DNA of 64,000 nucleotides from Rhodothermaceae bacterium (GTDB taxonomy: Bacteria; Bacteroidota; Rhodothermia; Rhodothermales; Bin80): assembly GCA_009838195.1 (NCBI GenBank), contig VXSC01000011.1, positions 62,001-126,000 of the forward strand, given 5' to 3'. This document shows, in pieces, positions 8,225 through 16,900 of the stretch (its first letter is position 1; each line of letters opens with the position of its first letter). The notes under the pieces were generated by a model, which was not told the origin of the DNA, ran no database searches, and worked only from the letters and a program-made list of their open reading frames with translations. Both the position numbers and the translations under genes were made by a program.

Positions 8225-9391
8225 CTACTCTGGCACAATGATCTTCGGATTTTGTGCAGCCGTTCTCGCGATAATTTCTTCATAATACTCTTCATACTGA
8301 GCAACGATCGAGTGCGTATCATAATGACGGACCGCATATTCTCTGGCGTGTTGAGCCATCTCTGCATGCAGTGAATCGTCAGTCAATACTTTGATACATG
8401 CTTTCGCAAACGCTTGAATATCCCCCAAGGGGCATAGGAATCCGGCCTCACTGCCCTCAACAAGTTCTGGCAACCCACCAACATCACTGCAAACAACCGG
8501 CACCCCACAAGCCATCGCCTCCAGCGGAGCAAGCCCAAATGACTCGGACCCGCTGGTGAGTAGAAACAAATCAGCAATGGATAAAATTTCCTGCACCGGA
8601 TCCTGCTTTCCAAGGAACCGTACTGCTCTCTGAATTCCAAGATCACGTGTGAGTTGCTCCACATTGGAGCGATCCGGCCCATCCCCGACCAGAAGAAGCT
8701 TTGCAGATATCCCTTCCTGAAGAATGCGGTGAAAGACCTCTACAACATGAGAGACATTCTTCACGCGCCGGAAATTAGACACGTGCACAACTACTTTCTG
8801 CCCAGGTGCACAAATTGCTGATCTGAAATGTTCTTTCTCCAGTCGCCGAAAATGCTCCGTATCAATAAAATTTGGGATAACCTTAATAGGCACCTCTATG
8901 TCAAACGCATCGTAGGTTTCCTGTCGTAGAAAGTTGGAGACCGCGGTCACGCCGTCCGAAGCATTAATCGAATAGTTGACTACGGGGCTGTAGGATGCAT
9001 CCTGTCCCACGATTGTGATATCCGTTCCATGCAGTGTCGTTACCACAGGAAGTGATCGTGATTCCTTTTCGAGGATATCACGTGCCAAGACAGCACTGGT
9101 TGCGTGCGGGATCGCATAGTGCACATGAAGCAGGTCTAGTGCTTCGTACTTCGCGACATCCACCATCTTACTTGTCAGAGAGAGTGCGTATGGTGGAAAA
9201 TCAAACAGGGGATAACGATTTACACTCACTTCGTGAAAATATATATTCTCCGTAACTTCGCTGAGCCGGAAGGGCAGCGAGTAGGCAATGAAGTGAATTT
9301 CGTGTCCACGAGTAGCAAGCGCTCTACCGAGCTCAGTGGCGACGACCCCACTTCCGCCGTAAACCGGGTAACAAGTAATTCCAATTCGCAT
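8225..9391 (-). CDS. bshA: N-acetyl-alpha-D-glucosaminyl L-malate synthase BshA
   Basis: This GT4-family, GT-B-fold glycosyltransferase joins UDP-GlcNAc and L-malate, the first step of bacillithiol synthesis. The start at 9391 gives MRIGITCYPVYGGSGVVATELG, the strongly conserved BshA N-terminus; the frame extends 15 residues further but without similarity. Further motifs are HVHYAIPHA, TTLHGTDIT, NFRRVKN, and the donor-site SESFGLAPLEAMACGVPVV with the EX7E pattern typical of GT4 enzymes. The 388-residue length fits. The gene is convergent with folA and divergent from the outer-membrane barrel gene at 9468. No bshB or bshC is seen in the window. Confidence 0.93.
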   Translation of the reverse strand: MRIGITCYPVYGGSGVVATELGRALATRGHEIHFIAYSLPFRLSEVTENIYFHEVSVNRYPLFDFPPYALSLTSKMVDVAKYEALDLLHVHYAIPHATSAVLARDILEKESRSLPVVTTLHGTDITIVGQDASYSPVVNYSINASDGVTAVSNFLRQETYDAFDIEVPIKVIPNFIDTEHFRRLEKEHFRSAICAPGQKVVVHVSNFRRVKNVSHVVEVFHRILQEGISAKLLLVGDGPDRSNVEQLTRDLGIQRAVRFLGKQDPVQEILSIADLFLLTSGSESFGLAPLEAMACGVPVVCSDVGGLPELVEGSEAGFLCPLGDIQAFAKACIKVLTDDSLHAEMAQHAREYAVRHYDTHSIVAQYEEYYEEIIARTAAQNPKIIVPE

Positions 9392-9467
9392 GATGAATTT
9401 TTGGTGATCCCTGCGGGAAACCACAATGGTGAGCACAAGGTTGCAGTCCTAATCTTAAGGAAAAATC

Positions 9468-10085
9468 ATGACTCGTCTCATAGCTCTTGTTTTTGCTGGA
9501 TCTTTACTGGCCTCCAACGCGCCTGCGCAGACCTTTGGCGTGACTGCCGGCGGAAATTTTCAGCGGTTGGAGGACATAAACCTCAACGAGTTGGAAACAA
9601 AATTCGAGAGCCAAACCGGATGGCACGTAGGGGCTTGGGTTGAATTCCCCCTCGGTCCGGTGGCAGCAATACGCGCAGGCGGACGATATATGGCCGCTGG
9701 AAAATTATTCGATGGCATCCAGGATAACTATCCTGCAATCACTGAAAACTTTGATGTCTCACTGACTGAGCTATACCTTCTTCTTCGCATGGGCTTGCCT
9801 TCACGGGTGGTGAGTCCTTATGTTTTTGCCGGTCCGGTATTTCGGATGCCAACCAACACGGACCAGGAGCTCAGTAATGACCTGAAAGTCCTCTCTTACG
9901 CTGGCGAGATCGGAGGCGGACTAAAGATCGACCTGGGATCGGTTAGCCTGTACCCTGAAATTGCATACGTGTTCGGCCTGACCCGGTTTGTTGAAGACGA
10001 GATTGTTCTACAACTGATTACACTGCAAGTCGGTGACCCTCAAAAACTCAATATGGCCATGATTCGCCTGTCCGTTGGCCTTTAG
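9468..10085 (+). CDS. Outer-membrane beta-barrel protein (PorT-like)
   Basis: The 205-residue product starts with a signal peptide (MTRLIALVFAGSLLAS, cleavage near NAPAQ) after a good ribosome site (AAGGA, 7 bases upstream). The remainder alternates short amphipathic strands ending in aromatic residues (for example GGNFQRLED, WVEFPLG, YVFAGPVFRM, YPEIAYVFGL) and a C-terminal strand MIRLSVGL, the usual layout of small 8-stranded outer-membrane barrels of the porin/PorT-like family. No ligand or partner can be inferred. It is transcribed alone, divergent from bshA. Confidence 0.75.
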   Translation: MTRLIALVFAGSLLASNAPAQTFGVTAGGNFQRLEDINLNELETKFESQTGWHVGAWVEFPLGPVAAIRAGGRYMAAGKLFDGIQDNYPAITENFDVSLTELYLLLRMGLPSRVVSPYVFAGPVFRMPTNTDQELSNDLKVLSYAGEIGGGLKIDLGSVSLYPEIAYVFGLTRFVEDEIVLQLITLQVGDPQKLNMAMIRLSVGL

Positions 10086-10355
10086 CCCACCGGCCAGGTT
10101 TTTGCCTACGACGTTTTTGCACATTTCTGCACGTACAGGTCTGTGTTAAACGGCTCCAGGGGAGTGCGTAACCTTATTAAGGAACGAGTCCTAATTGGTC
10201 AAAGCGCGTACCGACAAGGGCAGACAATTAACTATATGCCCTAGTCACTGCACCACCTTGCTACTCCATCTCACCACCCGTCCCTGCTTTCAAACGAATG
10301 GCCGTTGAGCCTTGGAGAGGGGGGGATGCGATTCTGTTTGGGATGGAACTCCTTC

Positions 10356-11006
10356 TTATTTCACTCCCGAATAAAAGCGGAATCTTTGCTCATCCAATTG
10401 AATTCTCCGCTGGGGAGTGATCGGGGTAAGATCTCCTACCCAGTCGGGAGGAAGGGCCGGATCGAGCATGGATTGCTCGCTATAAAAATGGAGAACACTG
10501 CGGCCAAACGGGCGGAGTTTCACATCAGCATAGCGAACATAGTAGGCCAGTGCTAACGTTCTTTGCCAACCGGCTACTTCCGAAGTCTCCAACAAGCTGG
10601 TATAATAACTCTGCTTCGGCTGCCCTGGTAAAAAGGCACTGAACTGAAACGGATCCAGTATACACTCCTGATAAGAAGTACATCCACGATGCTTCGACTC
10701 GACTCGGTTTCGGACTGTCCAACCAATTAACTCCTGCTCATCATGCCTCTTGCTCTCCGAAAACATTGCACGAGCCAGCCATAAGGTCTCACTATCGATG
10801 TTGCCTACATGTACAGGCTCAATCCCCCATGGATTCTGCAAAGCAGCATGTGTTTCCTCATAGGAGGGTATGGAAAGAGCAGGAGGCGATTGAACCGACA
10901 GATATTTGCTACCAAGCGGAGGTGCAAACACGATCATAGCGGGTATAAGCAATACCAAAAAGAGCCCCAAGAACCCGCTCCAGTAATATTTTTTCCTTAT
11001 ACACAT
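10356..11006 (-). CDS. Membrane-anchored SleB-like cell-wall hydrolase
   Basis: The N-terminal ~30 residues form a single membrane anchor (WSGFLGLFLVLLIPAMIVFA). From about residue 70 the sequence ETLWLARAMFSESKRHDEQELIGWTVRNRVES, followed by CILDPFQFSAF, matches the pattern of the SleB/CwlJ Hydrolase_2 domain (E in the first helix, a second NRV motif, and the D/QFS motif), which cleaves spore cortex or vegetative peptidoglycan. Total length is 216 residues. A periplasmic location and peptidoglycan cleavage follow from the family; the substrate bond is not deducible. It is divergent from pdxB with a 91-base shared upstream region. Confidence 0.65.
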   Translation of the reverse strand: MCIRKKYYWSGFLGLFLVLLIPAMIVFAPPLGSKYLSVQSPPALSIPSYEETHAALQNPWGIEPVHVGNIDSETLWLARAMFSESKRHDEQELIGWTVRNRVESKHRGCTSYQECILDPFQFSAFLPGQPKQSYYTSLLETSEVAGWQRTLALAYYVRYADVKLRPFGRSVLHFYSEQSMLDPALPPDWVGDLTPITPQRRIQLDEQRFRFYSGVK

Positions 11007-11097
11007 AATTTATTAATGTCAAGGCGGAAAAACTCTTCCGGGGAAGGGAATTACACATTCGGGCCGTCTAGTACGTAACTCTAGTTAAAAAGGATAC

Positions 11098-12225
11098 ATG
11101 CTTTCAATTGTGGCAGACGAAAATATTCCGCGTGTGGAGGAGGCGTTTTCCTCTATAGGAAATGTACATTTGCTGGATGCTGAATCAATCACTCCAGAGA
11201 TCTGTTTGCGGGCCGATGTGCTTCTTGTCAGGAGTGTAACCCGAGTTCATGAAGATCTTCTAAAACAGAGCCCGGTCGCCTTTGTAGGATCGGCGACCGC
11301 CGGGTTTGACCATGTGGATCGATCCTATCTAAGGGAGCGAGGAATTCCATTCGTACATGCACCTGGATCGAATGCAGATTCCGTCGTGGAGTATGTTCTG
11401 ACTGCACTCCTACTATTGCACACTCTCAGGATGCGTACGCTTGAAGGACTCACACTAGGGATTGTTGGGTATGGCAACATTGGTGGACGCCTTGGGGCAC
11501 GAGCTCCTTCTTTTGGCCTTCAGGTTTTGAAAAATGATCCGCCACTCGCAAAGGCAGGGCATCCCGGCTTTGTGGATCTGGAAACCGTCTTAACCAGATC
11601 CGATATTCTTACCCTGCATGTACCCAAATCCCCCGAAACCTATCACCTCATCGGGGATGCTGAGCTCCGGTCCATGAAGCCAGGGGCATGGGTACTGAAT
11701 ACCTCAAGAGGGAACGTGATTGACAACCAGGCACTCAAACGAGCTCTGAAGACAAGGAAGATTGATGCCGCGGTTCTTGACGTATGGGAAAATGAACCCG
11801 TTCCTGATCTGGAATTACTGGAAAAGGTTACGCTAGCTACTCCGCATATTGCCGGCCACTCTGTAGATGGAAAACTGCAGGGAACTATCATGCTCTATAA
11901 GGCAGTCACCCAGCATTTTCAGATTCCTGGAACCTGGAATTATGAACAATTGCTGCAGGACAAATTGCCGAGCCCTCTTTCACTCGACCCGGAGCCCGAG
12001 TCCAGCTGGCTGGCTGCGCTCGCGAAGCAGTTATATGACATTGGTGCAGACGATGCGCGCATGCGAAAAATCCTTCACGTACCCCAAAACCAAATTGCGG
12101 ACACGTTCCGTCAACTCCGCCGCAATTACCCCCCGCGGCGCGCCTTCGACCGATATACCATTACAGAAATCCCGCCGCCGCATGTGCAGGCGGTGCGCGA
12201 CGGCCTTCGTGTTGGCTACCTGTAG
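11098..12225 (+). CDS. pdxB: Erythronate-4-phosphate dehydrogenase
   Basis: This is a D-isomer-specific 2-hydroxyacid dehydrogenase that oxidises 4-phosphoerythronate with NAD+ in the DXP-dependent pathway to pyridoxal phosphate. Features in order are the N-terminal MLSIVADENIP and SVTRV, the NAD-binding LGIVGYGNIGGRLG (residues ~120-133), the catalytic Arg in NTSRGNVID, Glu in DVWENEPVPD and His in TPHIAGHS, and then the C-terminal dimerisation extension that separates PdxB from other family members. The length of 375 residues fits. A clear ribosome site (AAAAAGGA) precedes ATG 11098. Its 3' end overlaps that of era by 10 bases (convergent). pdxJ, which acts later in the pathway, lies 1 kb away on the other strand. 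Confidence 0.95.
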   Translation: MLSIVADENIPRVEEAFSSIGNVHLLDAESITPEICLRADVLLVRSVTRVHEDLLKQSPVAFVGSATAGFDHVDRSYLRERGIPFVHAPGSNADSVVEYVLTALLLLHTLRMRTLEGLTLGIVGYGNIGGRLGARAPSFGLQVLKNDPPLAKAGHPGFVDLETVLTRSDILTLHVPKSPETYHLIGDAELRSMKPGAWVLNTSRGNVIDNQALKRALKTRKIDAAVLDVWENEPVPDLELLEKVTLATPHIAGHSVDGKLQGTIMLYKAVTQHFQIPGTWNYEQLLQDKLPSPLSLDPEPESSWLAALAKQLYDIGADDARMRKILHVPQNQIADTFRQLRRNYPPRRAFDRYTITEIPPPHVQAVRDGLRVGYL

Positions 12226-13097
12226 CCGAAAGATCGCAATAATTGGCCTTGATTGCGCCAGTCCTTCCGGACACGGACAAAGAGCTTCAGGTATACCTCC
12301 CGCTCTAAAAACTGCTCAATATCCTGGCGTGCCTTGATCCCGATCGCCTTGAGTGCACGGGCTTTCGCGCCAATGAGAATCCCCTTTTGACTCGGGCGTT
12401 CCACGATAATGTCTGCTTCTATCAGGTCCTTCGCCTGATCACGCTCAACGAAGTTGGAAATGACTACGGTAGACGAATACGGGATCTCCTGGCGGAATTG
12501 TTCAAAAACCTTCTCCCGGATGATCTCCGCAACAAAGAACCGTTCGGGATGCTCACTGATCATTTCGGCCGGATAAAGAGCCGGACCTGACGGGAGGCAG
12601 TTGCGGATCTCCCCCATGAGAGCATCAAGGTTGGTTTCCTTCAGCGCACTGATCGGGACGATTGCCTTAAACGGGTGCAGATTGGTGTATGCGTCAACCA
12701 AGGGGAGCAGCTGATCCTGTTTCACCAGATCTGTTTTATTCAGTGCTAGGATGGCTGGTCGATCCAGGATCGTCTTCAATCCCTGCGAATCCGGCTCATC
12801 CGCACGGGCATCTACTATAAAGATGATCAAATCTGCATCCGCTACCGAATCACGCACTTTCCGCATCATGGCCTGATCAAGGCTGGTATTGGGACGCATG
12901 ATGCCTGGGGTATCCAAGAAAATGATTTGGGTGCTCTCTTCTGTCAGGATTCCCAGTACCCGATGGCGAGTCGTTTGGGCTTTGGGAGTAACAATGGAGA
13001 GTTTCTGCCCCATGAGGGCATTCAACAGCGTACTTTTGCCGACATTGGGCTTCCCAATCAGAGCAACGTAGCCATTCTTGAAATTTTCAGGATGCAT
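12216..13097 (-). CDS. era: GTPase Era
   Basis: This essential GTPase binds the 3' end of 16S rRNA and assists 30S subunit assembly. G1 GKPNVGKST, the switch region around TPKAQTTRHR, G3 DTPG, G4 NKTD and G5 ISAL are all present, followed by a C-terminal KH domain (residues ~205-293, ILIGAKARALKAIG). The 293-residue length is standard. The start codon lies inside the end of pdxJ (11-base overlap), so the two genes are translationally coupled, with pdxJ first. Confidence 0.96.
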   Translation of the reverse strand: MHPENFKNGYVALIGKPNVGKSTLLNALMGQKLSIVTPKAQTTRHRVLGILTEESTQIIFLDTPGIMRPNTSLDQAMMRKVRDSVADADLIIFIVDARADEPDSQGLKTILDRPAILALNKTDLVKQDQLLPLVDAYTNLHPFKAIVPISALKETNLDALMGEIRNCLPSGPALYPAEMISEHPERFFVAEIIREKVFEQFRQEIPYSSTVVISNFVERDQAKDLIEADIIVERPSQKGILIGAKARALKAIGIKARQDIEQFLEREVYLKLFVRVRKDWRNQGQLLRSFGYR

Positions 13098-13821
13098 CCT
13101 GTCCCTTGACCAGCCGAGCCATTTCCGTCACGGCGGCCCCAAGTCCTGTAAAAATTGACTGAGCAATGACGGAAAAGCCGATGGATACTTCACGGACATG
13201 CGGTACCGAGCGTGAAAACAGGCGGTAATTCTCATAGTCCAGGCCATGGCCCGCGTGGACGATGAGCCCACATTCATGCGCAAATTCTGCCGCCTTCGCA
13301 ATGCGGTTTGCTTCATGCAATTGATCCGCACCTGCCGGTGCGTTGGCGAAATCACCCGTATGCAGCTCAATCGTGGAGGCACCAGTGTCTCGCACAACCC
13401 GGATTTGGTCTACGTCAGGATCAACAAACAACGCAACCTCTCCAATCCCCGCTTTCTTCAAGCGATCCACTGTTACCGTCAGAGCGGCCTGACGACGGAT
13501 CACATCCAGTCCCCCCTCTGTGGTTATTTCTTCGCGACGCTCCGGCACAAGTGTGGCCAAATCTGGGCATGTCCTGCAGCAGATCTCAACGATTTCTTCG
13601 TTTGTTGAAAGCTCAAAATCCAGCTTCCCCCGTACAGCCTGCTTAAGCCGGGCCACATCCTGATCATTGATATGTCGGCGATCCTCCCTCAGATGAAAGA
13701 CAATCCCGTCCGCACCGGATGCTTCGCACAGACGCGCTGCCTCCACGGGATCCGGGAACGCTTCACGGCGAGCATTGCGCAGCGTTGCGACGTGATCAAT
13801 ATTGATGAGTAGATTTGGCAA
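13087..13821 (-). CDS. pdxJ: Pyridoxine 5'-phosphate synthase
   Basis: This TIM-barrel enzyme joins 1-deoxyxylulose 5-phosphate with 3-amino-2-oxopropyl phosphate to form pyridoxine 5'-phosphate. Diagnostic stretches are the N-terminal LINIDHVATLRNARRE, the phosphate/base-binding DGIVFHLREDRRHI, and the C-terminal HAGHGLDYEN and VSIGFSVIAQSIFTGL. The protein has 244 residues, as expected. Its 3' end overlaps era. PdxB on the opposite strand nearby supplies the other branch of the pathway. Confidence 0.96.
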   Translation of the reverse strand: MPNLLINIDHVATLRNARREAFPDPVEAARLCEASGADGIVFHLREDRRHINDQDVARLKQAVRGKLDFELSTNEEIVEICCRTCPDLATLVPERREEITTEGGLDVIRRQAALTVTVDRLKKAGIGEVALFVDPDVDQIRVVRDTGASTIELHTGDFANAPAGADQLHEANRIAKAAEFAHECGLIVHAGHGLDYENYRLFSRSVPHVREVSIGFSVIAQSIFTGLGAAVTEMARLVKGQDAS

Positions 13822-14023
13822 TGATCTGTCAGGCTATTAACTTATATTAAAACAAAGAGGGCGCATGACGGTTACCCTCCGTTTCCGGATTGCTGGTTGA
13901 TGTTACTTGCAAAGCACACAACTCAACTAAATACACAGCGGGGAGTTACACGCGGTTTGCTGTGGCTGCCTCGTTTCATGGCTTCGTATTAAATTAGTAT
14001 TATTAAACAGCTACCCTGTGATA

Positions 14024-14479
14024 ATGGTCAATCACAACGTTAAGATTGCTATACAGGCCTTAATGGCCGTTCTAATCGTGGTTCTAGGGATATGGCTATA
14101 TCGCTCAATTACAGAACCATGGGAGGCAATTGAGCGCGAACAGGCCCTGACCGAATTGACACGTCAGCAGATGATTCACATCCGAACGGGTTTGACACAC
14201 TATGAGCGCGGGGAAGATCGTTTCCCGTCATCCCTGGATTCGCTCGTTCTATGGCTCCATTCGGACTCCCTGACTTCCGCCGATATTCTAAATGTTTTCG
14301 ATTCGGAAATCGTGCTGGACTCTCTAATCTACTCACCCCGTACTGGAAGTACCTTTGAGTACGCCCTCAATGACACTGGAAGGGTTGCCATCTATCTACT
14401 CCAAGATCCAGATTCCGATGATTACATTGGATCGGATATCCCAGACATAACTCTGTTGAACGCTGCCAGCTGGGAATAG
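14024..14479 (+). CDS. Single-pass membrane protein with pilin-like soluble domain
   Basis: About 151 residues with one N-terminal membrane helix (IAIQALMAVLIVVLGIWLYRSI) followed by a helical segment (LTELTRQQMIHIRTGLTHYERG), then RFPSSLDSLVLWL and a short C-terminal region. This order (membrane helix, amphipathic helix, RFP-x2-LDSL) recalls the soluble half of type II secretion pseudopilins, but there is no prepilin peptidase site, so it is at most a structural resemblance. An in-frame GTG at 14018 is an alternative start. A strong hairpin follows the gene at 14517-14545. The function is unknown. Confidence 0.55.
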   Translation: MVNHNVKIAIQALMAVLIVVLGIWLYRSITEPWEAIEREQALTELTRQQMIHIRTGLTHYERGEDRFPSSLDSLVLWLHSDSLTSADILNVFDSEIVLDSLIYSPRTGSTFEYALNDTGRVAIYLLQDPDSDDYIGSDIPDITLLNAASWE

Positions 14480-14516
14480 GCCCCGCTGCAGAAGGTTCAT
14501 TTCCTTCTTATCTTAG

Positions 14517-14545
14517 ACGTCCCCGATAAAATAAATCGGGGACGT
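14517..14545 (+). terminator. Strong hairpin, likely transcription terminator
   Basis: An 11-bp perfect inverted repeat, ACGTCCCCGAT (14517-14527) and ATCGGGGACGT (14535-14545), encloses a 7-base A-rich loop. It lies 38 bases after the stop of the pilin-like gene and just before the LamG gene. The trailing T-run is short (TTT), so termination may be partial. The palindrome would also work on the opposite strand. Confidence 0.65.
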
Positions 14546-14568
14546 TTGAGTGCTTGCCGCTTGAAAGC

Positions 14569-16200
14569 ATGCTCCGATGTATGTGTGCCTTGCTGTCGCT
14601 CGTCTGGATGCTTCCCCAGGTAGACGGGTACTGTGTGCAGGAACGTGATACATGGTTTCCAGCCACCTATGAGCCTGGAACAACCATCAATCTGTTCACT
14701 CAGTGGAATGGAGTTCCTTTGAGTGAAGGATTTGTAGTCTCACTGCCTGCGGAGTGGGAATTGGCAACCGCAACTGCTGTTCGCCAAGCCTACCGCCATG
14801 TAGAGCTTGATGCAGTAGAGCTTTCGGGAGGACGAATCCGATTGTTCTCCACCGAACCGATGCGCGGGACCTATGACCTTGTACTGCAGGTACTCACGGA
14901 CCGAAGCAGCGTGTCCCAGAATTACAGAATCTCCGTAGCTTCCGCTGTAAAGATCGGCACACGCTATGTGGAAAACGAAGGCACGGTGCGTCGTGGTGAA
15001 CTGCGCCCCCTACTTGGCAGTGAATCTGGATCTACCCTGGCTCTGGAGAAAAACGTGACCCCTTTGCATATTCAGCCACAATGGTTGGAAATGCTGCATG
15101 ACAGTCATACCCTGGAGTTATGGCTCCGAACTGCCACATTAAATGCCGTCGTACTGTCCGCATGGGACGGCTCAGAGATGAATCTCTATCCCATAGAGCT
15201 TGTGATCGACTCCAGGGGGCGAATACGATACTATCGTAATACGGCCGGACATCACGTCACCTTGGCCACTGAATCTCCCGTGGCTGATGGCACCTGGCAT
15301 CATGTTGCATTGGTCCATGATGCCGAAACCCACTGGACAAAGCTTTTTCTGGACGGTCAGATCGCCGACTCGCTTTTTGATCCCACCGGCACTCACTTGG
15401 GCGGAACACAGCCGCTCGCTCTGGGTGGACATGTCCGTTCGGAAGAGAGCCGCTTTGTGGGTGAGATAGACGATCTGTCCGTATGGCCCCTGGCGCGCAC
15501 GGCAACCCAGATCCGTTCCACGATGCAACAAACACCCGCTGCGGAAGGAGCGCTCATGCTTGACTTTGAATCTGCCAGAAGCTTTCGCTACTTTGCCGAG
15601 CGGGATGCGATCACGTATCGCGCTCCGGGCGGTCCTATCTTTGACCCTCCTATTCGCGGGTTCAGCGGAATCGTCTTTGATCAAGGGGTCATGCTTACTT
15701 GGGAAAATGAAGATCCAAGTTCGGAAGCATTTCTGGTCGAGCGCTCCGAAGATGGCATCATGTTCGAAGAATTGGCTCGCATCAACCGCTCCTTTGAGGG
15801 AACGCATTGGTCTTACACCGATCTGAGGGCCCCGGACCGTGTCGTTTTCTACCGACTGGCTCAAGAGGTCCGGGGGCACACGCCTCGGGTTGTCGGAACC
15901 ATTAAACTTGGGCTAGGTGCAGAAGTCACCCCTTCCGCGATTGAGATTCTGGGAAACTATCCCAATCCATTCAACCCCCGAACCTCCATCACCTATGAAG
16001 TGCGAGAGTCACAGCATCTGCGACTCTCAATTATCAATCTTTCTGGGCATGTCGTTACGGTTCTGGTTGATCGACATCATGAGGTTGGTGAGTTTGAGGC
16101 GGTCTGGGATGGAATTGAGCTGCCGAGCGGAACCTATTTTGTGCGTCTCCAGGGGCTGGACGGAGCGGTACACACACGACAAATTTTATTAACTAAATAG
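14569..16200 (+). CDS. Secreted LamG-domain protein with type IX secretion sorting tail
   Basis: I choose ATG 14569 (MLRCMCALLSLVWMLPQVDG, a signal peptide) over the upstream in-frame TTG at 14554. Residues ~165-315 form a LamG/concanavalin-like fold (TLELWLRT, DGTWHHVALVHD, LFLDGQIAD, FVGEIDDLSVWPLART, where the jellyroll pattern of LamG ends). A fibronectin-like segment follows (residues ~350-450, SSEAFLVERSEDG). The last ~85 residues are a type A C-terminal sorting domain beginning ILGNYPNPFNPRTSITYEV and ending in GTYFVRLQ, which directs export by the PorSS/type IX system and attachment to the cell surface. Cargo of this type is often an adhesin or a carbohydrate-binding enzyme; no catalytic domain is seen here. 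Confidence 0.85.
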   Translation: MLRCMCALLSLVWMLPQVDGYCVQERDTWFPATYEPGTTINLFTQWNGVPLSEGFVVSLPAEWELATATAVRQAYRHVELDAVELSGGRIRLFSTEPMRGTYDLVLQVLTDRSSVSQNYRISVASAVKIGTRYVENEGTVRRGELRPLLGSESGSTLALEKNVTPLHIQPQWLEMLHDSHTLELWLRTATLNAVVLSAWDGSEMNLYPIELVIDSRGRIRYYRNTAGHHVTLATESPVADGTWHHVALVHDAETHWTKLFLDGQIADSLFDPTGTHLGGTQPLALGGHVRSEESRFVGEIDDLSVWPLARTATQIRSTMQQTPAAEGALMLDFESARSFRYFAERDAITYRAPGGPIFDPPIRGFSGIVFDQGVMLTWENEDPSSEAFLVERSEDGIMFEELARINRSFEGTHWSYTDLRAPDRVVFYRLAQEVRGHTPRVVGTIKLGLGAEVTPSAIEILGNYPNPFNPRTSITYEVRESQHLRLSIINLSGHVVTVLVDRHHEVGEFEAVWDGIELPSGTYFVRLQGLDGAVHTRQILLTK

Positions 16201-16205
16201 CGACG

Positions 16206-16889
16206 ATGCGACTCACCTACTTCGGGCACTCGGTAGTGCAGATAAAAACCGGCGGTGCGACCCTGCTCTTTGATCCATTCATTACCGGGAACCCCTTGGC
16301 AGAAGCGGTGACCACTGCCGATGCTCTATCGGCAGACGCTATTATTCTGACGCACGCACATGGGGATCACTGGGGAGACACCATGGAGATCGCAAAACGA
16401 TGTGATGCACTGGTTGTCGCGAACCACGAAATCACCGAGTACGTCAAAAAAAATGGACACGCGAAGATACAACCCTTGAATACCGGTGGGTCATTCAGGT
16501 TTGAATGGGGAGTCTTAACCCAGACGCATGCGCGACATTCCTCTTCCTTTCCAGATGGAACCTACGGCGGGAACCCAAACGGATACATTCTTCACGCAGA
16601 AGACCTTTATATCTACAATGCAGGGGATACATCTCCTTTCCAAGAAATGGCCTGGATTGGCAGTCAACAAACGATAGACCTTGCCCTGCTTCCCATCGGT
16701 GATGTATTTACTATGGGAATCACCGGTGCGACGCAAGCAGCCAGTTTAGTCGAACCCAAACTCACCATCCCCATCCATTTTGACACATTCCCGCCAATCA
16801 AAGCAGATACAGAGAAGTGGCAGGAACTCATGAACGAGATCGGACGCGACACCCGGGTATTAAAGCCGGGTGAATCGCTTGATCTTTGA
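16206..16889 (+). CDS. UPF0173 metal-dependent hydrolase (metallo-beta-lactamase fold)
   Basis: This 227-residue protein has the compact metallo-beta-lactamase fold of the UPF0173/YtkL family: MRLTYFGHSVVQIKTGGATLLFDPF, the metal motif THAHGDHWGD, IYNAGDTSPF and PIHFDTFPPI. The natural substrate of this family is unknown. Start ATG 16206 lies 5 bases after the stop of the LamG gene, and the SpoIIE phosphatase starts 11 bases after this gene, so all three may form a transcript. Confidence 0.88.
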   Translation: MRLTYFGHSVVQIKTGGATLLFDPFITGNPLAEAVTTADALSADAIILTHAHGDHWGDTMEIAKRCDALVVANHEITEYVKKNGHAKIQPLNTGGSFRFEWGVLTQTHARHSSSFPDGTYGGNPNGYILHAEDLYIYNAGDTSPFQEMAWIGSQQTIDLALLPIGDVFTMGITGATQAASLVEPKLTIPIHFDTFPPIKADTEKWQELMNEIGRDTRVLKPGESLDL

Positions 16890-16900
16890 TTCGGAAGTGA

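Noticed and set aside
10086-10355. tRNA or small RNA gene in the gap after the outer-membrane barrel
   Set aside because: No T-loop (GGTTCGAATCC-like) sequence or cloverleaf pairing is seen; no conserved RNA motif is recognised.
15172-15879. 235-residue minus-strand frame opposite the LamG gene
   Set aside because: It lies within the LamG/type IX cargo gene; its long open frame follows from codon bias and the product has no recognisable features.
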